Assembly: GCF_013409645.1 (NCBI RefSeq)
Contig: NZ_JACCBG010000001.1
Location: 558,001 to 622,000, forward strand
DNA length: 64,000 bases
Direction of reading: 5' to 3'
From: Nocardioides panaciterrulae
GTDB lineage: Bacteria; Actinomycetota; Actinomycetes; Propionibacteriales; Nocardioidaceae
Positions 52,456-63,293 of this stretch are shown piece by piece. The notes under the pieces were generated by a model. That model was given only the letters and a program-made list of their open reading frames with translations, was not told the origin of the DNA and made no database searches. The stretch's first letter is position 1, and the number at the start of each line of letters is the position of its first letter. Made by a program: the position numbers and the translations under genes.

Positions 52456-53331
52456 TCAGGAGACGACCCGCTGGTCGAGCAGGTCCAGCAGGTAGCCGCC
52501 GTAGCCGCTGCTGAGCAGTGCGTAGGCGCACTCGGCGAGCTGATCGTCGGTGATGAAGCCCTGCCGCCACGCGACCTCCTCGGGGCAGCCGATCTTGGTG
52601 CCCTGCCGGGCCTCGATCGCCCGCACGAAGTCGCCGGCGTCGTGCATCGCCTCGAACGTCCCGGTGTCCAGCCACGCCGACCCGCGCGGCAGCACCTCGA
52701 CGTGCAGCCGCCCCTGCTCGAGGTACAGGCGGTTCAGGTCGGTGATCTCCAGCTCCCCGCGCGCGGAGGGCCGCAGCGTGCGGGCCAGCTCGACCACCTC
52801 GTTGTCGTAGAAGTACATGCCGGGCACCGCGTAGCTGCTGCGAGGCTTGGCCGGCTTCTCCTCCAGCGACAACGCCCGGCCCCGCTCGTCGAACTCCACG
52901 ACGCCGTAGGCGGTCGGGTCTGCCACCCGGTAGCCGAAGACTGCGGCGCCGTCGAGGCCGCGGAAGCGGCGCAGCGTGTGGCCGAGTCCGGTGCCGTAGA
53001 AGATGTTGTCGCCGAGGACCAGCCCGACCTCCTCCCCGCCGATGTGGTCCTCGCCGATCAGGAACGCCTGGGCGAGCCCGTCGGGCGAGGGCTGCACGGC
53101 GTAGGAGATCGAGAGGCCCCAGTCCGCCCCGTCGCCGAGCAGCCGGCGGAACGCCTCGGCCTCGTGCGGGGTGGTGATGACCAGGATCTCCCGGATGCCC
53201 GCGAGCATGAGCGTGGTCAGCGGGTAGTAGATCATCGGCTTGTCGTAGACGGGCACCAGCTGCTTGCTGACCGCCCGGGTGATCGGGTGCAGCCGCGAGC
53301 CGGTCCCGCCGGCGAGGATGATGCCGCGCAT
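52456..53331 (-). CDS. rmlA: Glucose-1-phosphate thymidylyltransferase, copy 2
   Basis: A 291-residue enzyme equivalent to 23717-24583. It has [76 protein letters not shown] and the [14 protein letters not shown] end. The ATG at 53331 gives MRGIILAGG. It is divergent from rmlB copy 2 and transcribed away from it, the same gene order as locus 1 but in the opposite direction on the chromosome. Many amino-acid changes separate the copies, so both have been kept for some time. Confidence 0.97.
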   Translation of the reverse strand: MRGIILAGGTGSRLHPITRAVSKQLVPVYDKPMIYYPLTTLMLAGIREILVITTPHEAEAFRRLLGDGADWGLSISYAVQPSPDGLAQAFLIGEDHIGGEEVGLVLGDNIFYGTGLGHTLRRFRGLDGAAVFGYRVADPTAYGVVEFDERGRALSLEEKPAKPRSSYAVPGMYFYDNEVVELARTLRPSARGELEITDLNRLYLEQGRLHVEVLPRGSAWLDTGTFEAMHDAGDFVRAIEARQGTKIGCPEEVAWRQGFITDDQLAECAYALLSSGYGGYLLDLLDQRVVS

Positions 53332-53437
53332 GCCACGACGCTAGGAGAGGACGGCGCCGGTCGGGGGGTCCCGGGTGACGATCCCCAACATGGCGTAGCC
53401 GCAGCCCCGGACCCGGTCCGGCACCCTGCCGCCGACC

Positions 53438-55857
<2,420 letters not shown>

Positions 55858-55895
55858 CCGCGGACCCGATTCACCCGTCCCCAGCACAGGCCCTT

Positions 55896-55949
55896 CATTA
55901 CCCGTCAGTAGCCTCCGGATCCGACTGGAGCGGAGATCCCCGATAGAGT
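55896..55949 (+). promoter_or_regulatory. Promoter region of the tyrosine-kinase gene
   Basis: CATTACCCGTCAGTAG (55896-55911) repeats, with one difference, the motif at the esterase promoter. TAGAGT at 55944-55949 is a -10 box 35 nt before the GTG start. Confidence 0.45.
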
Positions 55950-55984
55950 GACGCCGCCACGACGCACAACCAGACGGGACTGAC

Positions 55985-57427
55985 GTGGAACTGAAGGACT
56001 ACTGGCGCACCCTCCGTCGACGGTGGAAGGTCGTCATCCTCTGCCTGCTGCTCACGGTGGCCGCCGCCTCGGTGTTCACGTTCTCGGCGACGCCGCAGTA
56101 CTCCTCCTCGGCACAGATCTTCGTCTCCACAAGCCCGACGGACGCGAGCCAGGCCTACCAGGGCAGCCTGTTCGCCACGCAGCGGATCAGCTCCTACGCC
56201 AAGATCGTCGACACCCGGAAGCTCGCTTCGCGAGTCGCAGATGACCTCGGCAGCACCTACACGCCCGATGAGCTGCGTGACGAGGTGACCGCGACGGTCG
56301 ACCCCGACACCGTCCTCCTGACGATCACCGCGACCGACCCCGACCCCACGACGGCACGGGACATCGCCCAGGCCTACGCCGAGGAACTCAGCAACTACAT
56401 CGCCGGCCTCGAGACCCCCGACGGCAAGAAGCGACCGCTGATCAAGGCCTCGATCGTCGACAATGCGGAGCGCACGACCACTCCGGTCAGCCCCCAGCCC
56501 GTGCGCAACCTGGGGCTCGCGATCGTGCTCGGCCTGCTGCTCGGCGTCGGCGTGGCGGTGTTGCGCGAACTGCTGGACACCTCCGTGTCCAACGCCGAGG
56601 ACGTCGGCGAGGTCACCGAGGCCCCGATCCTCGGCCACATCGGCACCGACCCCAACGCCGTGAAGGTCGCCCCCGCCGACGTGCTGCGCGACGTGACGCC
56701 GTGGGCGGAAGCCTTCCGGGTGCTGCGCACGAACATGCAGTTCGTCGAGGTGGATCGTCCGCAACGGATCTTCGTCGTCTCGAGCTCGCTGCCAGGCGAG
56801 GGCAAGTCGACGACCGCGGTCAACCTGGCGATCACGCTGGCAATGGCCAAGCAGCGCGTGGCGCTCATCGAGTGCGACCTGCGCCGACCACTGATCGCCA
56901 ACCGGCTGAGCCTCGACGGCGCGGTCGGCACCACCAGCGTGCTGATCGGAAAGGTCCAGCTCGCCGACGCCCTCCAGGAGTATGCCGACACCGGCCTGCA
57001 GGTCCTCACCTGTGGCCCGATCCCGCCGAACCCGTCGGAGCTGCTGCAGTCGGTGGCCATGGAGAAGATGCTCGGCGAGCTGCGCGACCAGTTCGATGTG
57101 GTGATCCTCGACGCGCCGCCGCTGCTGCCGGTCACCGACGCCGCACTGCTGGCCTCCCAGGCCGACGGCGCGCTGGTCGTGGTGCGGCACGGCAAGACCA
57201 CTCGCGACCAGCTCCGCCACGCCATCGAGCGGGTCGAGGCGGTCGATGCCAAGGTCGTCGGCGTGGTGATCAACCTGGCGCCGGCGCGCCGCACCGGCCG
57301 CAGCTACGGCTACGGTTACGGGTACTCCTACGGCTACAGCTACGCGCAAGACCAGGTCAGCGGCGGCGACTCAACGAAGCAAGCGCGGGACGAACGTCGG
57401 CAAGGTAGACGAAAGCGGCGATCGTGA
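55985..57427 (+). CDS. Wzc-type polysaccharide tyrosine kinase (BY-kinase) with chain-length domain
   Basis: A 480-residue membrane protein. Wzz-type N-terminal domain with first membrane helix (VVILCLLLTVAAASVFTFSA) and second near residues 175-200 (LGLAIVLGLLLGVGVAVL) enclose an external loop. The cytoplasmic kinase has Walker A SSLPGEGKSTTAVNLAITLA, Walker A' ALIECDLRRPLIANR and Walker B FDVVILDAPPLLPVTDAAL. The C-terminus is a tyrosine cluster (SYGYGYGYSYGYSYAQD) that is phosphorylated between subunits in such kinases. It regulates polymer length and export. The 3' end overlaps the antisense DUF2516 gene by 71 bp. Confidence 0.93.
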   Translation: MELKDYWRTLRRRWKVVILCLLLTVAAASVFTFSATPQYSSSAQIFVSTSPTDASQAYQGSLFATQRISSYAKIVDTRKLASRVADDLGSTYTPDELRDEVTATVDPDTVLLTITATDPDPTTARDIAQAYAEELSNYIAGLETPDGKKRPLIKASIVDNAERTTTPVSPQPVRNLGLAIVLGLLLGVGVAVLRELLDTSVSNAEDVGEVTEAPILGHIGTDPNAVKVAPADVLRDVTPWAEAFRVLRTNMQFVEVDRPQRIFVVSSSLPGEGKSTTAVNLAITLAMAKQRVALIECDLRRPLIANRLSLDGAVGTTSVLIGKVQLADALQEYADTGLQVLTCGPIPPNPSELLQSVAMEKMLGELRDQFDVVILDAPPLLPVTDAALLASQADGALVVVRHGKTTRDQLRHAIERVEAVDAKVVGVVINLAPARRTGRSYGYGYGYSYGYSYAQDQVSGGDSTKQARDERRQGRRKRRS

Positions 57428-57653
57428 ACGCCAGGCTGAGCAGGTTGATCGGCGAGGACCGCAGCATCAACAGCTGAAGCACCAGCCCAAGCCCAAGGAT
57501 GATCGTCCAGGCCGGCTTGGTCAGCTTGTTCGCCGCCGTGTAGTGCTGCCCCGACCAGGTCAGGGAGTTGACGAAGGCGAAGACCTTGACCGCCAGCAGC
57601 ACCAGGTCCACGATCAGCACGACCCCGAGCTCGAGGGCAAACACGTTCAGCAC
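57357..57653 (-). CDS. DUF2516 membrane protein
   Basis: A 98-residue protein with three hydrophobic segments (LELGVVLIVDLVLLAVKVFAF, AWTIILGLGLVLQLLML, LLSLAFTIAAFVYLADV), typical of DUF2516. The function is unknown. The 3' 71 bp overlap the opposite-strand end of the BY-kinase. In mycobacteria the equivalent gene (Rv0476) lies beside hbhA, as here, with the HBHA-like gene just upstream on the same strand. Confidence 0.85.
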   Translation of the reverse strand: MLNVFALELGVVLIVDLVLLAVKVFAFVNSLTWSGQHYTAANKLTKPAWTIILGLGLVLQLLMLRSSPINLLSLAFTIAAFVYLADVRPALASLSRRR

Positions 57654-57725
57654 CCGACCAGCCTAACCGCCGTCCGACGCCCCGGCGTGCCTCGTTCCTC
57701 GAACAGCAAGCGCCAGAAGCCGATC

Positions 57726-57790
57726 GGTGGTCGAGTAGCCAGCACCTGATCGCTGGTCGAGTAGCGAGCGCCAGCGAGCGTATCGAGACC
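57726..57790. repeat. Dispersed repeat cluster D (half unit + full unit)
   Basis: A left-half unit (57727-57745) is followed by a full unit (57755-57790). It lies between the HBHA-like gene's terminator and DUF2516. Confidence 0.88.
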
Positions 57791-57803
57791 CGCTGACACG
57801 AAA

Positions 57804-57833
57804 GACCCCCGGAACCACAAGATTCCGGGGGTC
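57804..57833. terminator. Terminator after the HBHA-like gene
   Basis: GACCCCCGGAA (57804-57814) pairs with TTCCGGGGGTC (57823-57833) around an 8-nt loop. Confidence 0.75.
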
Positions 57834-57875
57834 TCGCCGTCAGAACAGCCTCAGCTGCTCATCGCGGGGTGCTCT

Positions 57876-58517
57876 TCAGTCGCCGACCTTCTCAGCCGCT
57901 TGGGTCGCCGCGGTGGCGGCGTTCGACGCGGTGGCCTTCGCGGCGGTGGCGGTCGCCTTGGCGCTGGGCTTCGCCGACGACTTCTTGGCGGTGGTCGAGG
58001 CCTTCTTGGCGGTCGACTTCGCGCCGGAGGCGGCCGTCTTCGTCGTCTTCTTGGCGGTCTTCTTCGCCTGGGTCGACGTGGTCTTGGCCTTCGCGGTCGT
58101 CGTCTTCGCCGCGGTGGTCGTGGCCTTGGTGGACTCCTGGCGGCGGATCCGGCCCACGAGCGTCTCGCCGCGCTTGGCGAGGTCCTCGTAGGCGCTGGTC
58201 ACGGTGGCGACGTTGTCGTTGAGCAGCGCCTGGACGCGGCCGGGCAGCTCGCGGGCGTCGGACTGCAGCTCGGCGACGCGCGACTCGATCGCGTCGCGGC
58301 GGGCCTTGGCGTCCTTGGAGAGCGCCTCGACCCGGCCGTTCACCGTCGTAAGGGCCCGGTCACGCAGCGCCTGCGGCTTCACGTCGAGGCCGGAGACGTT
58401 CTTCTGCACGCCGGCGACGTAGCCGCGGACGTACTCCACGGCGAGGTCGGTGACGCCCACGCCGGCGTAGAGCGGGCGGGCAGCTTCGGTCTTGATGTCG
58501 AACTTGGCCTTGGCCAT
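57876..58517 (-). CDS. hbhA: Heparin-binding hemagglutinin (HBHA)-like protein
   Basis: A 213-residue protein. The first about 130 residues are a helical domain (AARPLYAGVGVTDLAVEYVR, TTVNGRVEALSKDAKARRDA, YEDLAKRGETLVGRIRRQES) like mycobacterial HBHA; the rest is a Lys/Ala/Thr repeat tail (TAKKASTTAKKSSAKPSAKA) that binds polyanions such as heparan sulfate or DNA. ATG 58517 has AAGGAG 9 nt upstream. Gene order XRE regulator - hbhA - DUF2516 equals Rv0474-Rv0476. A role in lipid bodies, adhesion or nucleoid binding is possible; in a soil organism adhesion to host is not implied. Confidence 0.88.
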   Translation of the reverse strand: MAKAKFDIKTEAARPLYAGVGVTDLAVEYVRGYVAGVQKNVSGLDVKPQALRDRALTTVNGRVEALSKDAKARRDAIESRVAELQSDARELPGRVQALLNDNVATVTSAYEDLAKRGETLVGRIRRQESTKATTTAAKTTTAKAKTTSTQAKKTAKKTTKTAASGAKSTAKKASTTAKKSSAKPSAKATATAAKATASNAATAATQAAEKVGD

Positions 58518-58522
58518 GTCGA

Positions 58523-58915
58523 TCACTCCTTGGAGGGGTTGTCGGTTTCGCTCTCGGTCCTGGCATTGAGCGCGAGGAACGACGCGTAGACGTCGAGCAG
58601 CGACTGCTTCTGCCGCTCGGTGAGCCCGGTGTCGTTGAGCACCGCCAGCTCCACGGAGCCTCCGACGCCATCCTCGGGGCTGAGGATCCCTGCGCGGATG
58701 TAGAGCTGCTCGGCGGAGATGCGCAGCGCCCTGGCGATCTGTTGCAGCACCTCGGCCGAGGGCCGGCGCAGACCACGCTCGATCTGGCTCAGGTAGGGGT
58801 TGGAGACGCCGGCCTGCTCAGCGAGCTGCCGCAGGGACAGCTGCGCGGCGACGCGCTGCTCCCTGAGGTAGTCGCCGAGGTTCCCGACGGTCTTGCCGAC
58901 CCTTCCCTTTGCCAT
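58523..58915 (-). CDS. XRE-family helix-turn-helix regulator
   Basis: A 130-residue protein with a Cro/CI helix-turn-helix (LGDYLREQRVAAQLSLRQLA, QAGVSNPYLSQIERGLRRPS) and a short C-terminal helical part (TGLTERQKQSLLDVYASFLA). It begins MAKGRVGKTVG and lies 5 nt before hbhA, so both are co-transcribed. In mycobacteria the same gene precedes hbhA. A palindrome at its promoter (58927-58942) may be its own operator. Confidence 0.92.
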   Translation of the reverse strand: MAKGRVGKTVGNLGDYLREQRVAAQLSLRQLAEQAGVSNPYLSQIERGLRRPSAEVLQQIARALRISAEQLYIRAGILSPEDGVGGSVELAVLNDTGLTERQKQSLLDVYASFLALNARTESETDNPSKE

Positions 58916-58926
58916 ACCTCCACCCT

Positions 58927-58942
58927 GCTAGCAGGAGTTAGC
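58927..58942. promoter_or_regulatory. Candidate operator of the XRE-hbhA operon
   Basis: GCTAGCAGGAGTTAGC is an inverted repeat (GCTAGC/GTTAGC, five of six matched) 12 bp upstream of the regulator start. A second AT-richer stretch (TTAGCAAATGCAAGC) continues upstream. Autoregulation is inferred. Confidence 0.5.
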
Positions 58943-59051
58943 AAATGCAAGCAGAACGAGGGTGAAGCCGTTCACACCTGAGTGAAAATCCCAATGAAAC
59001 ATGGACTTCTGGGCACTCCAGCCCCGCTAGCCACGGCAACCAACGTAACCA

Positions 59052-59291
59052 CTAGTCCCGGGGCCAGAAGAACAACCATCCGGCAACCCCGAGTCCGGCG
59101 ATCCCGGCGAGGTCCGAGGACGTCAGTCCGTGAGTGCGGGTGACCGTCAGCACCACGACGCCCTCGACGGACTGGTCGACGAGCAGCCACACCACCGAGG
59201 TCAACCCGAGGGCGATCGCCCCGATCCGCCCCGTCTGGGGTGCGACGGCGGCCAGCACCACGAGTCCCGCGAGCACCAGCCCCGCCAGCAT
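59052..59291 (-). CDS. Small membrane protein co-transcribed with asparaginase
   Basis: A 79-residue protein with two to three hydrophobic segments (LAGLVLAGLVVLAAVAP, GAIALGLTSVVWLLVDQSV, LAGIAGLGVAGWLFFWP). Its ATG overlaps the asparaginase stop as TGATG, so it is translationally coupled. I do not recognise the family. Confidence 0.65.
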   Translation of the reverse strand: MLAGLVLAGLVVLAAVAPQTGRIGAIALGLTSVVWLLVDQSVEGVVVLTVTRTHGLTSSDLAGIAGLGVAGWLFFWPRD

Positions 59292-60283
59292 CAGAAGCTG
59301 GCTCGGATCTCGCCCACGGGTCGGCCGCCGCCGAGCAGCTCCACGACCCCCGTGCGCCGCACCGCGTCGGCGTCGACGCCGTCCTCCTCGGGCACCCCGG
59401 CCCGCCGGAGCATCTCGGCCATCAGCACCGGGCGCACCCGGGCGGCGCCGTCGTCGGTCTTGAGCGCGAACGCGCGTCCGTCCGCCAGCGCGACCGCGTA
59501 GCAGGACTCAGCCCCGGCCTTGCCGATCGAGCCGGGGATGGCGGTGAGCAGCTCGCGCTCGTCGCGGGTGGTCCCCGAGACCGACGCCGGGTGCTGGCGG
59601 ATCGCGTCGGTGATCCGCTGCGAGCGCTCGTCGGGCTTGTCGTTGCCGTCCAGCCCGAGCGCGAGGCGCCGGAAGGCGCGGGCCAGGCCGATCAGCGAGG
59701 TGGACAGGAGCGGGGCGCCGCAGCCGTCGACGGCGACCTGCTCGACGCGCTCCCCCGTCATCTCGGCGAAGGTCTCGAGAATGACCTGCTGCAGCGGGTG
59801 CTGCGGGTCCAGGTAGCTGGCGGTGTCCCAGCCGTTGACGACACAGGTGGCCAGCATCGCCGAGTGCTTGCCCGAGCAGTTCATGTGGATGCGCGACTTC
59901 TCGCCGCCGTCGCGGATCAGCCGGAGGCGGGCCTCGTCGTCGAGCGGCCAGTCCGGCGGGGTCTGCAGCGCCGACTCGCCCAGCCCGGCCGAGCCCAGGA
60001 TCCGGCGCGCGCCCTCGATGTGGAAGTCCTCACCGGAGTGCGAGGCGCAGGCCAGCGCCAGCAGCTCGGGCGGCAGGTCGAGGCCCAGCCGCACCATGCC
60101 GAGGGCCTGGAGCGGCTTGTTGCACGACCGCGGCAGCACCGGCACGGCCACCGCGCCGACCGACCAGTCCACCTCGCCGTCCTGGCCGAGGGCGACCAGG
60201 GAGCCGTAGTGGTGGCCCTCCACGAACCCGGAGCGGACGATCTCGGCGACGGGCACGGGGGCGGCGGAGGCAGCTGCAGACAT
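59291..60283 (-). CDS. L-asparaginase II family protein
   Basis: A 330-residue cytoplasmic amidohydrolase of the actinobacterial asparaginase II (AnsA-like) family. It shows VRSGFVEGHHYGSLVALG, PRSCNKPLQALGMVRLG, ACASHSGEDFHIEGARRIL, HMNCSGKHSAMLATCVVNGW and EQVAVDGCGAPLLSTSLIGL; the serine and cysteine residues in the NCSGKHS segment are conserved. It would release ammonia from asparagine. It is divergent from the cysC-phosphatase fusion and followed by a coupled small membrane gene. Confidence 0.93.
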   Translation of the reverse strand: MSAAASAAPVPVAEIVRSGFVEGHHYGSLVALGQDGEVDWSVGAVAVPVLPRSCNKPLQALGMVRLGLDLPPELLALACASHSGEDFHIEGARRILGSAGLGESALQTPPDWPLDDEARLRLIRDGGEKSRIHMNCSGKHSAMLATCVVNGWDTASYLDPQHPLQQVILETFAEMTGERVEQVAVDGCGAPLLSTSLIGLARAFRRLALGLDGNDKPDERSQRITDAIRQHPASVSGTTRDERELLTAIPGSIGKAGAESCYAVALADGRAFALKTDDGAARVRPVLMAEMLRRAGVPEEDGVDADAVRRTGVVELLGGGRPVGEIRASF

Positions 60284-60324
60284 GCCCCGCAGCGTAGCCA
60301 GCCGCGGGTGGCAGGATGCTGCCC

Positions 60325-62175
60325 GTGTCGACCCCCGCCTCGCCGCCCGTCCCCCAGCACTGCCCCACGCCCCGCGAGCTCGACGACCTCGAGCTGCTGG
60401 TGCACGGCGCCCTGGCGCCGACGACCGCGTTCAACGAGCCCGGGAGCCCGGTCACGCTCACCCTCCCCGAGCAGGTGAACGCCCAGGCGGCGGCCGCCGG
60501 GGCGGTGGAGCTGGTGGACCCCGAGGGCCTGCCGCTCGCCCGCGTGTCGGTGCCCGGCGGCGAGATCGAAACGCTCACGCACGCGCAGTTCGGACCGTTC
60601 CGTAGCCACTACCTGACTCCGCGCCAGGCCCTGGAGCAGTACGCCGGCCGCACGTTCGTTCCCGTCGACGACGCGCTCACCCGGGCCCAGCTCGACCAAC
60701 TCGCAGAGGTGGGACCGCTCGTGCTGCTGGCCCTGGTCGGCCACGGCACCCCGGCGCTCTCGCCGGTCGCACTGCTCCGCGCGACGCTCGCGGCGGCCGG
60801 ACACCTCCCGGGGGCGGCCGTGGTCGCCGTCCCGCTCGCCGCGCACGGCGACGCCGAGGCCGACCACGCCCTGGGCCACCGGGTGGTCGCCAATTACGCC
60901 GGCCACAACCCGGTGCTGGCCCTGTCGTCGACCGATGACGACTCCGAACCTCCGGCCGACATCGCCGAGATCGTCGATTTCGACCAGCCGACGCCCGAGC
61001 GCCAGGGTCTGGTGCTCTTCTTCACGGGTCTGTCCGGCAGCGGCAAGTCCACGCTGGCCCGCGCGCTCGTGGACCGACTGCTCGAGCACGGCGAGCGCAC
61101 GGTGACCACGCTCGACGGCGATGTGGTGCGCCGCCACCTCTCGGCCGGGCTGACGTTCTCCAAGGAGGACCGGGAGACCAACATCCGCCGGATCGGCTGG
61201 GTGGCCGCGGAGATCTCCCGGCACGGCGGCGTCGCGGTCTGCAGCCCGATCGCCCCCTTCGACGCGACCCGCCAGGACGTGCGGGCGATGGTCGACGAGG
61301 CCGGCGGCGCGTTCTTCCTGGTCCACGTGGCCACCCCGTTGGAGGAGTGCGAGCGACGGGACCGCAAGGGCCTCTACGCCAAGGCCCGCCGCGGCGAGAT
61401 CCCCGAGTTCACCGGCATCTCGTCGCCCTACGAGGAGCCCGACGACGCCGACGTCCGCGTCGACACCACCGGCCGCACGATCGATGACGCCCTCGACGAC
61501 GTCCTGGTCGCGCTGCGCGATGCCGGCTACCTCGACCTCACCGCCGAAGAGCCCACCACCGCCGAATTCGGTGGTCGAGGAGCGAGCGCCGACGCGTCCT
61601 CCGGTGGTCGAGTAGCGAGCGCCAGCGAGCGTATCGAGACCCCCGCACCCGGCGCGACGCCCCTCAAGGTCCTCTTCGTCTGCACCGCCAACATCTGCCG
61701 CTCCCCGTTCATGGAGCTGGTCGCCCGCCACGAGCTGGGCGACCGGACCGGCCTCGAGTTCGCCAGCGCCGGCACCCACGGCTTCCGCGACAGCGAGATG
61801 GACCCGGTCATGGCCGACACCCTGCCGGGCGGCGTCGCCCCGGACGGCTTCCGCAGCCGCCCGCTCACGGCCGCGATGGTCGAGGAGGCCGACCTGGTCC
61901 TGACCGCGGAGGCGGCCCACCGCACGTTCATCCTCGAGGACCACCCGGGCGCCTTCCGCAAGGTGTTCACGCTGGGCCAGTTCGCCGAGGCGACGACTTC
62001 CGCCACCGGCCTGACCGGCCACGAACTGCTGGCCGCGGTCGCGCAGCGGCGCGGCAGCGCCGACCCCTCGCTCGACGTGCCGGACCCCTACCGACGCGGT
62101 CCCGAGGGCGCGCGGGCCGCCGCGGACCTGCTCACCGACCGGCTGCGCGCCATCTTAACTGCACTAGTTGGATAG
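60325..62175 (+). CDS. cysC: APS kinase (CysC) fused to a low-molecular-weight protein tyrosine phosphatase
   Basis: A 616-residue, three-part protein. About 1-210 is an ATP-sulfurylase/PUA-like domain (TAFNEPGSPVTLTLPEQV, LVDPEGLPLARVSVPGG). About 215-400 is APS kinase with P-loop FFTGLSGSGKSTLARAL, SAGLTFSKEDRETNIRRIG and KGLYAKARRGEIPEFTGISS. A linker of about 45 residues (about 405-450) is partly encoded by the dispersed repeat. About 450-616 is an LMW-PTP with catalytic VCTANICRSPFMEL (Cx5R) and Asp in DVPDPYRRG. GTG 60325 is chosen because CAGGAT lies 7 nt upstream, the same layout as at 43670; ATG 60316 overlaps that box. The kinase makes PAPS; the phosphatase would be a BY-kinase partner. 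Confidence 0.88.
   Translation: MSTPASPPVPQHCPTPRELDDLELLVHGALAPTTAFNEPGSPVTLTLPEQVNAQAAAAGAVELVDPEGLPLARVSVPGGEIETLTHAQFGPFRSHYLTPRQALEQYAGRTFVPVDDALTRAQLDQLAEVGPLVLLALVGHGTPALSPVALLRATLAAAGHLPGAAVVAVPLAAHGDAEADHALGHRVVANYAGHNPVLALSSTDDDSEPPADIAEIVDFDQPTPERQGLVLFFTGLSGSGKSTLARALVDRLLEHGERTVTTLDGDVVRRHLSAGLTFSKEDRETNIRRIGWVAAEISRHGGVAVCSPIAPFDATRQDVRAMVDEAGGAFFLVHVATPLEECERRDRKGLYAKARRGEIPEFTGISSPYEEPDDADVRVDTTGRTIDDALDDVLVALRDAGYLDLTAEEPTTAEFGGRGASADASSGGRVASASERIETPAPGATPLKVLFVCTANICRSPFMELVARHELGDRTGLEFASAGTHGFRDSEMDPVMADTLPGGVAPDGFRSRPLTAAMVEEADLVLTAEAAHRTFILEDHPGAFRKVFTLGQFAEATTSATGLTGHELLAAVAQRRGSADPSLDVPDPYRRGPEGARAAADLLTDRLRAILTALVG
61571..61643. repeat. Dispersed repeat cluster E inside the cysC-phosphatase fusion
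   Basis: A half unit (61571-61590) and a full unit (61606-61643) lie in frame within the coding sequence and are read as a linker (GGRVASASERIETP). No stop is introduced because this frame of the repeat is open. Confidence 0.9.
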
Positions 62176-62191
62176 AGTATGGTCACTCACT

Positions 62192-63199
62192 ATGGGTGAC
62201 CTGATCACGACCACGTTCTTCTCGATCCTGGCCGCGGGCTTCGTGGTCGGGATCGTGGTCGGCCTGACCGGCATGGGCGGCGGGGCGCTGATGACCCCGG
62301 CGCTGATCTTCCTCGGCGTGGGCGGCGCGGCGACCGTGGTGACCGCCGACGTGACCGCGGCGGCGATCTACAAGGCCGGCGGCGCCGTCACCCACGCCCG
62401 CGAGGGGTCGCCCAACCTCGCGCTGGCGAAGTGGCTGGTGCTCGGGTCGGTGCCGTTCGCGCTGCTCGGGCCGTGGCTGATCCACGCGGTCGCGGGCCCG
62501 GAGCCGGGCAGCCTGGACACGCTGCTCAAGGAGGCCATCGGCTTCGCGCTCCTGCTCGCCGCCACCACCTACGCCCTGCGGCTCTACATCAACCTGCGCC
62601 GGGTGCGCAGCGGGGTCGGTGACGCCGATCCGAACCCGCCGGTCCGCCCGATCCCCACCCTGCTCGTCGGCGCCCTGGGCGGCCTGCTGGTCGGGATCAC
62701 CAGCGTCGGCTCGGGCTCGGTGATCATGATCGCCCTGCTCATGCTCTACCCGGGCCTGTCCGCGGTGAAGCTGGTCGGCACCGACCTGGTGCAGGCCGTG
62801 CCGCTCGTGCTCGCCGCCGCGATCTCCAACATCATCCTCAACGGCCTGGACTGGACGATCCTCATCCCGCTGGTGCTCGGCTCCACCCCGGGCACGATCC
62901 TGGGCGCCAGGATCGCGCCCAAGGTGCCGCAGTCGTTCATCCGCCGCGGCATCGTGATCGTGCTGACCATGTCGGGCATCGCGCTGCTGGACAAGTCCGG
63001 CTGGGCGCCACTGGGTGCCGGCGAGGACCAGACCCACCCGGTGCTGATCGGGCTGGTCGGGATCGCGATGGTGGTCGTGGTGCCGCTCATCTGGGGTTTC
63101 CTGCGCAAGGAGCAGGGCCTGCCGTTCATGGGCGCGCCGACCGTGGCGGAGCTCGAGCGCCCGGGCTGGAAGCGCCGGAACCACGAGCCCGCGGAGTGA
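62192..63199 (+). CDS. TSUP (TauE/SafE) family sulfite/sulfur-compound transporter
   Basis: A 335-residue polytopic membrane protein with the duplicated TSUP repeat: VVGIVVGLTGMGGGALMTPA and LLVGITSVGSGSVIMIALLM, followed by YPGLSAVKLVGTDLVQAVPL. It has about eight hydrophobic segments. The family moves sulfite, sulfonates or sulfate-related anions, and position between cysC and cysD supports a sulfur anion. ATG 62192 is chosen because the frame upstream is inside a promoter-like TAGAGT (62173-62178). Confidence 0.9.
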   Translation: MGDLITTTFFSILAAGFVVGIVVGLTGMGGGALMTPALIFLGVGGAATVVTADVTAAAIYKAGGAVTHAREGSPNLALAKWLVLGSVPFALLGPWLIHAVAGPEPGSLDTLLKEAIGFALLLAATTYALRLYINLRRVRSGVGDADPNPPVRPIPTLLVGALGGLLVGITSVGSGSVIMIALLMLYPGLSAVKLVGTDLVQAVPLVLAAAISNIILNGLDWTILIPLVLGSTPGTILGARIAPKVPQSFIRRGIVIVLTMSGIALLDKSGWAPLGAGEDQTHPVLIGLVGIAMVVVVPLIWGFLRKEQGLPFMGAPTVAELERPGWKRRNHEPAE

Positions 63200-63250
63200 C
63201 TCGCCGCACCCTCCGGTCGCCACGGTTGTCCCCGCCGGGCCACAGCCCGA

Positions 63251-63256
63251 TACGAT
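63251..63256 (+). promoter_or_regulatory. -10 box of cysD
   Basis: TACGAT lies 37 nt before ATG 63294; GAGGAGAGG (63272-63280) supplies the ribosome site, so this message has a leader. Confidence 0.45.
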
Positions 63257-63293
63257 GCTGGCTGCTGTCCCGAGGAGAGGTCCCCTTTCTGTC

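Noticed and set aside
62179..62202. Seven-codon ORF directly after TAGAGT before the TSUP gene
   Set aside because: It has no Cys codons and could arise by chance; it overlaps the TSUP start codon and nothing else supports translation.
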